This document shows, in pieces, positions 22,256 through 30,031 of a DNA stretch of 31,473 nt. The position numbers and the translations under genes are program-made. The stretch is taken from NCBI GenBank assembly GCA_937957685.1, contig CALGAO010000146.1:1-31473 (forward strand), in the 5' to 3' direction. Below the pieces are notes generated by a model. It was not told where the DNA came from. It was given only the letters and a program-made list of their open reading frames with translations, and ran no database searches. Numbering within the stretch: the first letter of the stretch is position 1; the number at the start of each line of letters is the position of its first letter. The stretch comes from an uncultured Paenibacillaceae bacterium (GTDB taxonomy: Bacteria; Bacillota; Bacilli; Paenibacillales; DA-C8).

Positions 22256-23811
22256 ACGGACAAGCATCCGCCGGATCGGGGAGAGAGGCCCGGGAAGCTC
22301 GCTTCTCCATGTGGGAATATGCGGCGAAGTTTCGGCGCGCTGATCCGGCGGGAACAGATGCGAAGCGAAGCAGGCGATATGCGGGCTCCAGGGAGCCGGG
22401 AGCGGCGACGCAGATCGGCAGGCCTGCGGCGGAGCCGGCCAGGGCGGAGAGCTCGATGCGCTTGCGCCAGAGCATTGGCAGGGAGGACGACTCCTCCGCC
22501 CAATATGTGCGCTCGCATGAGGAATTTATGTCGATCGTGGAGGACATGCGCGCCTATCTCGTGGAGAACCGGGCGGAGACCGAGGAGGAGCAGATCGAGT
22601 ACGGCACGGCGCTGAATCGGGCGGTGCTCGGGTTCGCGCGCGAACGGCAGGCGTTCATGGCGATCATCCAGGACCGGCTGGCCGCGCTCAGGCTGCATCA
22701 TCTCCGTCCGCTGTCCGATCAGTACGAGACGATGAGCGAGGCGGTATTCGCGGAAGTGATCGGCATGAATGTGCTGGAGTCGGTGCTGAAGGACAGGGAG
22801 ACCCTCGAGGAGGTGCAGGTGATCGGCACGCGGATCTTCGAGGTGCGCAGCGGCAGGGCCAGGAGGTCGCCGTACAGCTTCCGCTCGGTCGAGGAGGTGG
22901 AGAGGCTGCAGCAGAACCTCGTCCTGTACAACCGCGACGCGATCAACACCCGCAAGCGCTGGGCCGAGGTGTCGCTGCCCGATGGCTCGCGCGTCACGAT
23001 GACCGGCTTCGGATACACGAGGGAGCCGACGATCACGATCCGCTTCTTCCCGCTCAGGGAGGTCACCTTGGACAGCCTGGTCGGCGAGCCGTATGACACG
23101 CTGGACAGCGAGGCGGCGCTGCTGCTCAAGGCCATCGTCGCAGCGCGTCTGAATCTCGTCGTGATCGGCGCGACCAATACGGGCAAGTCCCACCTGCTGA
23201 AGGCGCTGATCTCCGCGATCCCCGACGACCAGCGGATCGTCACGATCGAACAGCGGTGCGAGCTGCATCTTGGCAAGATCTATCCGGCCAAGAACATCGT
23301 CGAGTTCGAGGCGCCGGACGACGATCCGCTGCACAACGGGGAGCAGGCGTTTCGCCTGGCGCTCAGGCAATCGCCGGAGCGCATCATCCTGGCCGAGATT
23401 CGCGATCAGGAGGCGAATCTGTATGTCCGGGCCTGCACGCGCGGACACATGGGAAGCATGACGACCGCGCATGTGAATACTCTCGAGGATGTTCCCGACG
23501 CGATCACGGATATGTGCATGCTCGACAGGCGGGGCATGAACCCGGACCGCTTGCGCCGACGCATCGCCCGGTTCGTCACGCAGATCGGCATCGAGATGCG
23601 GAACATCGATGGCAAGCGGAAGATCGTGCGCATCGGCGCCATCACCGAGCATGACGGCCATGTCGAGGTGCGCGATCTGATCCTGTACGATCACGTGACG
23701 GGAAGCTGGCGCAAGATCCAGCCCCTGGACCGAACCTTCAGCGACCATATCCGGCGGCACGCGCCGGAGCAGTATGATGAGCTTCTCGGCAGGGGGTGGG
23801 TTACACCTTGA
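22252..23811 (+). CDS. cpaF: CpaF/TadA-type secretion ATPase
   Basis: A 519-aa hexameric motor ATPase of type II/IV secretion systems that powers pilus assembly. Walker A is GATNTGKS (306-313), followed by the Asp-rich box, the Walker B region IILAEIRDQEA (catalytic E) and the His box GHMGSMTTAH. The N-terminal 80 residues are a basic, low-complexity, poorly ordered extension; the N-terminal ATPase domain begins near residue 85. ATG at 22252 has GGAGGTGG upstream. The stop overlaps the start of tadB by four bases (TTGA). Several acidic and basic residues around the pore are as in the family. Confidence 0.93.
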   Translation: MNGQASAGSGREAREARFSMWEYAAKFRRADPAGTDAKRSRRYAGSREPGAATQIGRPAAEPARAESSMRLRQSIGREDDSSAQYVRSHEEFMSIVEDMRAYLVENRAETEEEQIEYGTALNRAVLGFARERQAFMAIIQDRLAALRLHHLRPLSDQYETMSEAVFAEVIGMNVLESVLKDRETLEEVQVIGTRIFEVRSGRARRSPYSFRSVEEVERLQQNLVLYNRDAINTRKRWAEVSLPDGSRVTMTGFGYTREPTITIRFFPLREVTLDSLVGEPYDTLDSEAALLLKAIVAARLNLVVIGATNTGKSHLLKALISAIPDDQRIVTIEQRCELHLGKIYPAKNIVEFEAPDDDPLHNGEQAFRLALRQSPERIILAEIRDQEANLYVRACTRGHMGSMTTAHVNTLEDVPDAITDMCMLDRRGMNPDRLRRRIARFVTQIGIEMRNIDGKRKIVRIGAITEHDGHVEVRDLILYDHVTGSWRKIQPLDRTFSDHIRRHAPEQYDELLGRGWVTP

Positions 23812-24749
23812 AGCCGGAACAGCTGTTGACGCATGGAGCGCTGCTCCTGGCGCTGTTCATCCTGGTGTTCGTGGCCTGCAGCGGGCTCCTGGAAGTGGCG
23901 CTGCTGACCGCCGAGCGGCGCTTCCGCTTGCGGCGAGTCCAACTTCCTGGCACGCGCAGGCCGGGCGCGTCCAGGCAGGTCCCGGGCTGGCTGTCCAGAC
24001 ATCTGCAGGATCTGCTGGAGGCGCTCAATATCCGGGCCAGACCGGAATCGTTCCTGCTCCTGTCCGCCGTCGGATGCCTGATCGGCCTGGGCGCCGGGGG
24101 TTACCTGTTCCTGCATATCCGGGGCATGCTGATGCTTGGCGTGATGCTCGCTGCGCTGCCGTATATCGTGCTGCGCATGCGGCTTGTCAGCAAGCAGATG
24201 GCGGCGAGGCTGGAGTTTCTGCCGGCGGTGGAGGTGTTCTACCAATATTACGTCATGACCGATCCGCGCAACATCCGGCAGGCGCTCGCCATGTGCCTGG
24301 AGGAGCGGCGCATGCGCATGCCGATAAGGGCGCCGTTCGAGCGCCTGTTCCGGCATCTGTCGACCAATCGGTCGGTCGACGATGCGCTGCGCGTGTTTGC
24401 CTTCTCGCTTGGCCATGTATGGGGGGTGTATCTGACCAATCTGCTGCGCGTTGGCCTCACGGAAGGGGTCGATATCTCCGCCAGCCTGCAGGAGCTCATC
24501 CTGGATATGCGGCAGTCGCAAACGGCGGATCAGGCGGCGCGCAACCGTCTGCTGGAGATCCGGATCGCCAATTTCTCCCCGCCCGTCTTCTTCGTGTTGT
24601 TCATCCTGGTCAACTTTCGTCTCAACGGCCAGCAGGCGATCTACTACTATCTGGTGGACCCGGGCGGCAAGCATATGCTGCTGAATGGCGTGATCCTGAT
24701 GTTCGCCTCGTTCGTGATGGGCTTGTGGCTGTCGATTCGCCGCATGTAG
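23808..24749 (+). CDS. tadB: TadB-like type II secretion F-domain membrane protein
   Basis: A 313-aa integral membrane platform protein with one N-terminal helix (about 9-29), two central helices (about 80-125) and two C-terminal helices (about 248-312), the usual TadB layout. The cytoplasmic segment (about 130-245) contains YYVMTDPRNIRQALAMC and GLTEGVDISASLQELI, typical of the T2SF domain. The start is TTG at 23808, with AGGGGGTGG 8 bp upstream; it overlaps the cpaF stop as TTGA. The alternative GTG 23796 would overlap the Shine-Dalgarno. With TadC it forms the inner-membrane base on which CpaF acts. Confidence 0.85.
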   Translation: MKPEQLLTHGALLLALFILVFVACSGLLEVALLTAERRFRLRRVQLPGTRRPGASRQVPGWLSRHLQDLLEALNIRARPESFLLLSAVGCLIGLGAGGYLFLHIRGMLMLGVMLAALPYIVLRMRLVSKQMAARLEFLPAVEVFYQYYVMTDPRNIRQALAMCLEERRMRMPIRAPFERLFRHLSTNRSVDDALRVFAFSLGHVWGVYLTNLLRVGLTEGVDISASLQELILDMRQSQTADQAARNRLLEIRIANFSPPVFFVLFILVNFRLNGQQAIYYYLVDPGGKHMLLNGVILMFASFVMGLWLSIRRM

Positions 24750-25097
24750 CCAGGCGCGCGGACGGAGGATCGGTGAGCATGGGCGGAGCCAGGGGTGAGC
24801 GGTCGCTATAAGTCTTGCAATCGGTGGCAGATAAGTGGGAAGGAATTGGCGGATGTGCAGGTTAAGGCGTTATCCGTCTCGCAATCAGCGGAGAGATGAT
24901 GGACAGGTGTCGTCGGATGGGGGCGCTGTTGATATTGGAAATCGAGGGCAGATTGTGTACTTACAGGAGCAAGGCGCTATCAGTCTCGTAAGCAACGGCA
25001 ACTGATCGACAGCATACGGCATGACTTGTCCTGGCAATTGCGCATAGATCCCACAGGCAGCTGAGGTCCGGATGCAGACGGAAAGGAGGTGATGGGT
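24750..25097. repeat. 348-bp gap inside the Tad operon with three degenerate repeats
   Basis: A diverged unit of about 35 bp appears at 24804-24838, 24868-24902 and 24975-25009. Its core reads CG(C/T)TAT(A/C)(A/C)GTCT(T/C)G(C/T)AA(T/G)C. The preceding AAGG is shared by copies 2 and 3. No open frame with a ribosome-binding site is present. Around it the operon genes overlap or are tightly spaced, so this gap is exceptional. Confidence 0.65.
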
Positions 25098-25994
25098 GTG
25101 GCGGAGGTGTACCGGTTTCTGCTGCTGGCTGCGGTGATGCTTGGGTTGTTTGCGACCGCCTATGCCGCTGTGTCATCTCTGCTTCTCTGCCTCCTCCCGA
25201 GGAAGCCCGTCCTCCCTCTGCAACGCATCCGGCTGATGCTGGAGAAGCGCCGCAGATACCACTTGCTTCGCGCTCTGCTCCTCGTGCCGAAGGAGGAATC
25301 TCGCCTGGACGAGCTCAGGAGCTTGCTCGTAGCCTGTGGCTGGCCGATCGACGCGGCGGACTATACGGCGGTCAAGAGGCTCCTGATCATCGGCCTCACA
25401 TTCATCGGTGCGATTGCTTACCGGGGGTGGGAGCAGCAATGGATCGCGGGCATGGCGCTCATCGCAGTGGCGGCAGCGTGCGTCGCTGCGCTGGTGGTGC
25501 TTGGCTGCGACAGGCTGATCTGGAGAGCCATGCGAGAGCAACGGCGGGCGCGGATCGTGCGCGAGATTCAACTCATCAGCTCGCAGCTGCTCTACTACAA
25601 GCATTCGCGCATGAATCTGCATCATCAACTGCAGAGATGCGTCCCGCTCACCAGCTACATCCGGAGGGAGCTTCAGCTGCTGGTGAACGAATGGTATGAA
25701 GGAGCCGGCGAAGCGATCCGGCGTTTCCGCAAGCGGCTGGCCACGGAGGAAGCGGATGATTTTGCCGAGACGTTGAACGCGCTGCGGCTGCACGGCAGCG
25801 AGACCTACTATGAGCTATTGCAAGAGAGGATACGCTCCTACAAGGAGAAGCTGGCGCTTATCCGCGATGGCCGCAAGGAAGCCACCTCGTATCTGCTGTT
25901 CGTCATGTCCGGCGTGCCGATCTTCTATACCTTCCTGATCTTTATCTATCCGTGGGTGGCGGAGTCCCGCGTCCTGTTCCAGTCGCTCGGTTGA
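25098..25994 (+). CDS. tadC: TadC-like type II secretion F-domain membrane protein
   Basis: A 298-aa membrane protein. N-terminal helix residues 5-30 (RFLLLAAVMLGLFATAYAAVSSLLLCLLP), two central helices near 95-135 (LLIIGLTFIGAIAY, then IAGMALIAVAAACVAALVVLG) and a C-terminal helix (about 270-290) match TadC. The cytoplasmic stretch includes LISSQLLYYKHSRMNLHHQLQRC and EEADDFAETLNALRLHGSETYYE. It pairs with TadB in the platform. The start is GTG at 25098; the Shine-Dalgarno AAGGAGGTGAT (25083-25093) is a full match to the 16S anti-SD. It comes after the repeat-containing 348-bp gap and may have its own expression control. Confidence 0.8.
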   Translation: MAEVYRFLLLAAVMLGLFATAYAAVSSLLLCLLPRKPVLPLQRIRLMLEKRRRYHLLRALLLVPKEESRLDELRSLLVACGWPIDAADYTAVKRLLIIGLTFIGAIAYRGWEQQWIAGMALIAVAAACVAALVVLGCDRLIWRAMREQRRARIVREIQLISSQLLYYKHSRMNLHHQLQRCVPLTSYIRRELQLLVNEWYEGAGEAIRRFRKRLATEEADDFAETLNALRLHGSETYYELLQERIRSYKEKLALIRDGRKEATSYLLFVMSGVPIFYTFLIFIYPWVAESRVLFQSLG

Positions 25995-26043
25995 TGATGT
26001 TTTGATGTTCATTCCATATCCAATTTATTAAGAGGTGATTGAG

Positions 26044-26211
26044 ATGAGAAGTATCCTGATTACGGTGATGATGTTAATCGTTGTCGCGGTGATCTTCGTG
26101 AATGTGGTGACCAAAAATGGCGGCTTGCAGGACGCGATCGAGAAGCAGGGCGGCAATGCCATCACCAGCATCAACAATCTGTATAACCCGTCTTCCGGAA
26201 GCGGGAGCTAA
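26044..26211 (+). CDS. Small N-terminally anchored protein of the Tad locus, 55 aa (pilin candidate)
   Basis: A 55-aa protein: MRSILITVMM then a hydrophobic stretch to about residue 22 (LIVVAVIFVNVV), then a polar tail ending in SSGSGS. The ribosome-binding site is GAGGTGATTGAG before ATG 26044. It occupies the place of the Flp pilin gene in Tad loci but lacks the prepilin peptidase cleavage site (no G followed by hydrophobics and E5), so it is not a standard Flp. It shares the start MRSIL(I/V)TV with the next small gene, indicating duplication. Too short for most gene finders. Confidence 0.72.
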   Translation: MRSILITVMMLIVVAVIFVNVVTKNGGLQDAIEKQGGNAITSINNLYNPSSGSGS

Positions 26212-26222
26212 GGCGTTCGCCA

Positions 26223-26369
26223 ATGCGTTCGATTCTGGTGACGGTGCTGCTGCTGATCGTCGTGATCGGATTGTACCAGATCCTGTTCGCCGGCGAGGAA
26301 GGCATGCTCGATCAACTGGAGCAACGCGAGGAAACGGTCCGGGAGCGGATCGTGCGTCTGAATCCGTGA
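26223..26369 (+). CDS. Small N-terminally anchored protein of the Tad locus, 48 aa
   Basis: A 48-aa paralogue of the previous protein: MRSILVTVLLLIVVIGLYQILF, then a charged helix (EEGMLDQLEQREETVRERIVRLNP). The ATG at 26223 is only 11 bp after the previous stop; the ribosome-binding site is weak (GGGAGCTAAGG within the end of the preceding gene). The helix after the membrane segment is amphipathic with alternating Glu/Arg, suited to coiled-coil packing. No prepilin peptidase site. Function inferred only from position and similarity: part of a filament or of the machine's membrane complex. Confidence 0.68.
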   Translation: MRSILVTVLLLIVVIGLYQILFAGEEGMLDQLEQREETVRERIVRLNP

Positions 26370-26396
26370 GGAAACGAAGCGCAGGAGGAGTGAGGG

Positions 26397-26822
26397 GTGA
26401 AGCAGATACTGGCATTTGTCCTGCTCTCGGGCATCATCTGCTGGTTCATGTTCAGTCCGATCTACCGGCATGTGCTGATCATGCGGCAGGCCGCGTTGCA
26501 GCAGGAGGTGGACTATCTGCTGGAGATCGGGGCCAACGCCTCGCACGGCTATATCGATGCGTCCATGATAGGGGCATCGAAGGAGCGGCTGAAGGCCAAA
26601 GGCTTCGATGTGATGAAGCTGGAGTACATGGTCCGTTCGGAGACGGGCCTGCCCGCCGATTCGCCGGATGCGCCTCTCCCGCGCGGCACCGGTCTGGAGC
26701 TGACGATCCGCTACCCGGTGGAGGACCTTCTCAACATCGACCGGCTGATCGGGCTCACACCGCCGGACAGCGCGTCGCACATCCAGGCATCCGGGGTGAA
26801 AATGAGCGAGTACGTGCCATAA
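26397..26822 (+). CDS. Membrane-anchored Tad-locus protein, 141 aa
   Basis: A 141-aa protein with an N-terminal helix (residues 5-20, LAFVLLSGIICWFMFS) followed by a mixed alpha/beta extracellular or periplasm-like domain with RQAALQQEVDYLLEIGANASHGYID and a C-terminal TIRYPVEDLLNIDRLIG. GTG at 26397 is preceded by GGAGGAGTGAGG. No classical signal peptidase or lipobox site, no prepilin site. The long first helix continuing past the membrane resembles the pseudopilin/TadE layout, without clear family membership. It is tightly linked (27 bp) to the preceding small gene. Confidence 0.75.
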   Translation: MKQILAFVLLSGIICWFMFSPIYRHVLIMRQAALQQEVDYLLEIGANASHGYIDASMIGASKERLKAKGFDVMKLEYMVRSETGLPADSPDAPLPRGTGLELTIRYPVEDLLNIDRLIGLTPPDSASHIQASGVKMSEYVP

Positions 26823-26937
26823 CCGGCACACGCAGGTTGCGGGGGTGAGGCGATTATGGTGCGGAAGCGATGGGTGACCGTGCTTTACTGAAGGCCAGCG
26901 GTCGGTCGGATACATCTCACAGATCGGGAGGAGCGAT

Positions 26938-27420
26938 ATGGACAAGCTGATCCTGGTCCTGCTGATGGCTGTCGCATTCTTCGTCCTGTATGCGGTGCAG
27001 CTGGATGAGGAAGCGGCGGTTCGGGTGTTTTTTCAATTGAAGCATGCGGTGAACCGGGCGGCTCATGCCGCCGCCCAGCAGATCGATCCGGGGAATCTGG
27101 CGGAAGGAACCATCCTCTTCGATGAAGCGGCCGCCCGGCGGGAAGCGGAGCGATACCTGCAGCTGAACCTGAAGCTGGACGAGCGGATGATGGCGGAGGA
27201 TGGCTCTTTCTTGCAAGGATCGGTCGTGGTACGGGAGCTGGTCCTGATCGATGATGCGTACACATTTCCCTATCGCTATGAAAACGAGCAGTACGACTAT
27301 GAGGTGACGCTGCACAAGCCGGGAGTCATCCTGATCATCGAGGCGGAGTATGACCGGATGTTTCGGGCGATCGGCCCAATCATCTGGCAGGTGAAGGGAG
27401 CGGCGGAGATCATCCGTTGA
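26938..27420 (+). CDS. Membrane-anchored Tad-locus protein, 160 aa
   Basis: A 160-aa protein: N-terminal helix (residues 3-20, KLILVLLMAVAFFVLYAV), then a long amphipathic helix (to about 62, with NRAAHAAAQQIDP) and an extracellular domain of mixed alpha/beta type (VVRELVLIDDAYTFPYRYENEQYDYEV). The AAHAAAQQID segment after the first helix resembles TadE/TadG and archaeal/Clostridial pseudopilin-like proteins (compare DUF4320-type), though I cannot assign a family. ATG at 26938 follows GGGAGGAG. It lies 115 bp after the previous gene; that gap holds a doubtful 11-codon frame at 26856-26891. Last gene of the operon. Confidence 0.75.
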   Translation: MDKLILVLLMAVAFFVLYAVQLDEEAAVRVFFQLKHAVNRAAHAAAQQIDPGNLAEGTILFDEAAARREAERYLQLNLKLDERMMAEDGSFLQGSVVVRELVLIDDAYTFPYRYENEQYDYEVTLHKPGVILIIEAEYDRMFRAIGPIIWQVKGAAEIIR

Positions 27421-27513
27421 TGAAGCGGGGCTGACGCGATGAGGACGGGCTCAGGAGCGTCAGCTCGTTTCATGTGCACGCTTCATTTCCTGCGCGTTGC
27501 AAGGACAAATGGT

Positions 27514-27543
27514 TTGAGTTCGCGGCTCCTGTTCCGCTACAAT
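27514..27543 (+). promoter_or_regulatory. Sigma-A promoter of the M24 peptidase gene
   Basis: TTGAGT (27514-27519), 18-bp spacer, TACAAT (27538-27543), 32 bp before the chosen ATG (27575). It separates the peptidase transcript from the Tad operon. Confidence 0.65.
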
Positions 27544-27574
27544 AGGAAGAAACAAGCATATGGGGGAACAGTGG

Positions 27575-28753
27575 ATGGGAGTCAGGGAACGTATCGAGCG
27601 AATGCAGGAGAGACTGACGGCGGACGGATATGACGCTTATCTCGTTACGCAGAATATCGACCTTTACTATCTGACCGGGTCGATGCAGACCGGTTATCTG
27701 TTCGTGCCCGCGGCCGGTGAGCCGGTGTTCTACGTGAGGAGGAGCGTGTCGCGTGCCGCACAGGAGAGCGCCGTACGGACCGAACCGCTGGGATCGTTCA
27801 GACATTTCGGCGAGAAGCTGGCGGCGGAATATCCGGACCTCTGGACGAACAAGCAGCCGGTGATCGCCACCGAGTATGATGTGCTGCCGGTACAGCAGTT
27901 CGAGCGGCTGAAACAGGTGATCCCCGGAGCCGTGTGGCGTGACGGCTCGGTGCTGATGCGCGAGCTCAGGATGATCAAGTCTCCGGAGGAGATCGAGCTC
28001 ATCCGTCAGTCCGGGCTGCTGATCGGCGAAGCGCTGAAGCATGCGCTTGGGCTCATCAAGGTCGGCATGACGGATCTCGAGCTGGTCACCGAGATCGAAT
28101 ACTATGTCCGTCGCCGCGGTCATATGGGGATCATGCGCATGCGGGGCTACAACCAGGAGATCATCACCGGCATGGTCGGCTCCGGCTGGGCAGGAGCCTT
28201 GCCGACCTATTTCGACGGACCGGCCGGAGGGCAGGGACTTGGACCGGCGAGCCCGCAGGGCTCGGGCGTGAAACCGATTGCGCGGGATGAGCCGATCCTG
28301 ATCGATATCGGCTGCTGCGTGAACGGCTATGTGATCGACCAGACGAGAACGGCGGTCATCGGTCGTCTGTCCGATGAGCTGAGCGCGGCCTATGCGGTAT
28401 CTGAACGGATCCTGCGGCAGACGGAAGCCGCGCTTCGTCCGGGCACCGTATGTGAGACGCTGTATGCGGAGGCGCTGGCGACCGCGAGGGAGGCGGGGCT
28501 GGCGGAGCATTTCATGGGCTATGGGGACGATCAGGTGAAGTTCCTCGGCCACGGCATCGGCCTCGAGGTGGACGAATGGCCGGTGCTCGCCCGCGGCTTC
28601 CAGTACCAGCTGCAGCCCGGCATGGTGATCGCGATCGAGCCGAAGTTTACATATCCCGGCCAGGGCGTCGTCGGCATCGAGAATACCTACCATATCACCG
28701 AAGACGGCTGGGCGAATCTGACGCCATTCCGCGAAGGCGTCATCGAGCTGTGA
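27575..28753 (+). CDS. M24 family Xaa-Pro peptidase (aminopeptidase P-like)
   Basis: A 392-aa cytoplasmic metallopeptidase that releases N-terminal residues before proline or splits Xaa-Pro dipeptides. The five metal ligands are in order: two Asp in LIDIGCCVNGYVIDQTRTAV, His in FLGHGIGLEVDEWP, Glu in IAIEPKF and Glu in GIENTYHI. The N-terminal creatinase-like domain (1-130) has NIDLYYLTGSMQTGYLFVPA. Start uncertain: ATG 27575 has GGGGGAA 6 bp upstream; ATG 27560 (5 residues longer) has AGGAAG. It is followed after 43 bp by the sulfurtransferase gene in the same direction. Confidence 0.93.
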   Translation: MGVRERIERMQERLTADGYDAYLVTQNIDLYYLTGSMQTGYLFVPAAGEPVFYVRRSVSRAAQESAVRTEPLGSFRHFGEKLAAEYPDLWTNKQPVIATEYDVLPVQQFERLKQVIPGAVWRDGSVLMRELRMIKSPEEIELIRQSGLLIGEALKHALGLIKVGMTDLELVTEIEYYVRRRGHMGIMRMRGYNQEIITGMVGSGWAGALPTYFDGPAGGQGLGPASPQGSGVKPIARDEPILIDIGCCVNGYVIDQTRTAVIGRLSDELSAAYAVSERILRQTEAALRPGTVCETLYAEALATAREAGLAEHFMGYGDDQVKFLGHGIGLEVDEWPVLARGFQYQLQPGMVIAIEPKFTYPGQGVVGIENTYHITEDGWANLTPFREGVIEL

Positions 28754-28796
28754 ATCCATCAGCCCCATAAGGATCTTGCAAGGAGAGGATCTTGTC

Positions 28797-29648
28797 ATGA
28801 GCATCATCGTTCAACCACGCTGGCTGCTCGCCAGAATGTATGAACCCGATCTGGTGATCGTCGATTGCCGCTTTCAACTGGGCGCGCCTGAAGCGGGGCG
28901 CAAGGCATATGAGCAGGATCATATCCCTGGCGCATTGTATGCCGACCTGGAGACGGATCTGTCCGCTCCCGTGACGGAGCATGGCGGCCGCCATCCGCTG
29001 CCGGATTCCCAGGCTTTTGCGGCGTTCATCGGCAAGCTGGGCATCGATCAGGATACGCGCGTCGTCGCCTATGACGACCAGGGCGGAGCCTTCGCGGCGC
29101 GGCTGTGGTGGCTGCTCCGCTATCATGGACATCGCAGGACATATATCCTGGACGGCGGATACAGCAAGTGGAAGGAGCTGGGCTATCCGGTCAGCGAGGC
29201 GAAGCCGCCGGTCATCGTGCCGAAGACCTTCGTGCCCGAGCTTCAGCCTGACATGCTGGTCAGCATGCAGGAGGTGCGGGAACGCCTCGGCAACTCGCGC
29301 ACGTTGCTGATCGACTCGCGTGAGCCGCGCAGGTACCGGGGCGAGGAGGAGCCGATCGACAGGAAGGCCGGGCATATCCCGGGCGCGCGCAACCTGTTCT
29401 GGAAGGACAGCCTGAACGGCGACGGACTATGGAAGTCAGCGGAGGAGCAGAAGGAGCGGTTCGCGGCAGCCGGTCTTGATCCTGAGGGCGAGCAGGAGAT
29501 CATCGTCTACTGCGGCTCCGGCGTCACGGCCTGCCCGAATGTGCTGGCCCTGGAGCAGGCGGGCTACCGCAACGTGAAGCTCTACGCCGGCAGCTGGAGC
29601 GACTGGATCTCGTATGAGGACAATCCGGTGGCTATGGGAGAGGAATAA
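28797..29648 (+). CDS. Tandem-rhodanese sulfurtransferase
   Basis: A 283-aa protein with two rhodanese domains. The N-terminal one (about 5-130) carries AYDDQGG where the active loop would be and is inactive; the C-terminal domain (about 150-275) has the active site CGSGVTA with Cys239. The CGSGVT loop resembles 3-mercaptopyruvate/thiosulfate sulfurtransferases of the SseA/RhdA type. It would move sulfane sulfur to thiols or cyanide. ATG at 28797 follows AAGGAGAGGAT; an upstream frame from 28776 is rejected since its ribosome-binding site is absent. Ends with a 10-bp hairpin. Confidence 0.93.
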   Translation: MSIIVQPRWLLARMYEPDLVIVDCRFQLGAPEAGRKAYEQDHIPGALYADLETDLSAPVTEHGGRHPLPDSQAFAAFIGKLGIDQDTRVVAYDDQGGAFAARLWWLLRYHGHRRTYILDGGYSKWKELGYPVSEAKPPVIVPKTFVPELQPDMLVSMQEVRERLGNSRTLLIDSREPRRYRGEEEPIDRKAGHIPGARNLFWKDSLNGDGLWKSAEEQKERFAAAGLDPEGEQEIIVYCGSGVTACPNVLALEQAGYRNVKLYAGSWSDWISYEDNPVAMGEE

Positions 29649-29667
29649 GCCGCGTCAGAAACGAACA

Positions 29668-29701
29668 AGAGGATTGCAACCAGCGATGGAGGCAATCCTC
29701 T
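29668..29701 (+). terminator. Hairpin after the sulfurtransferase gene
   Basis: AGAGGATTGC (29668-29677) and GCAATCCTCT (29692-29701) form a perfect 10-bp stem, 14-nt loop, 20 bp after the stop codon. The following bases are not U-rich, so it may be a weak terminator or a 3' protector. Confidence 0.6.
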
Positions 29702-29787
29702 ACATGCATCGCGTTCAACAACGTGCAAACAAGTTATGCGGCGAGCGGCGGAGAAAAAACTTGCTCCACAGCCCTCCGGGCGTTTCG

Positions 29788-29859
29788 TTAGCGTCTGGGA
29801 GCGCTAGCGCTCGTCCATGTCCACGCTAATCCTAAGAGTCGTCCACGCTCGCGTGAGCG
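29788..29859. other. Cluster of palindromes and nested hairpins
   Basis: TTAGCGT (29788-29794) and ACGCTAA (29823-29829) enclose the 14-bp palindrome GAGCGCTAGCGCTC (29799-29812). CGCTC-GCGT-GAGCG (29846-29859) follows and the words CTAACGCGAGC and GCGTTAGC-like repeats continue to about 29880. No gene is seen in 29649-29940 other than these structures and the terminator below. Confidence 0.55.
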
Positions 29860-29901
29860 CGAGAACTAGCTAACGCGAGCACTAACCCTATCATCCGGAT
29901 C

Positions 29902-29938
29902 GATAAGCTGGTCTGAAAGGAGCCGGCTTATCTTCTTC
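29902..29938 (+). terminator. Terminator-like hairpin
   Basis: GATAAGCTGG (29902-29911) pairs with CCGGCTTATC (29923-29932), one mismatch, followed by TTCTTCTGG. Confidence 0.55.
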
Positions 29939-29962
29939 TGGCTTTTGAGTGAGTTATGTTAT
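29933..29962 (+). promoter_or_regulatory. Possible promoter of the small ORF near 30032
   Basis: A TTCTGG-like -35 near 29933, about 18 bp, then TATACT near 29957-29962. It lies about 70 bp upstream of the AAGGAG at 30017. Confidence 0.4.
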
Positions 29963-30031
29963 ACTGTTGGTAACACGAATTGGAGCGCTCCAGTATGACA
30001 GAAGAAACTATGATGAAAGGAGTGAAATGAT

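Noticed and set aside
22090..23760. A 556-codon open frame on the minus strand, opposite cpaF
   Set aside because: Antisense shadow of a high-GC gene: no family pattern, very Arg/Leu/His-rich, and the plus-strand CpaF has all ATPase motifs.
26856..26891. An 11-codon frame with a GGGGGTGAGG upstream in the Tad locus
   Set aside because: Too short to support; listed only as a possible leader of the 160-aa gene.
27470..28807. A 445-codon minus-strand frame opposite the M24 peptidase
   Set aside because: Shadow frame; the plus-strand peptidase has all five metal ligands.
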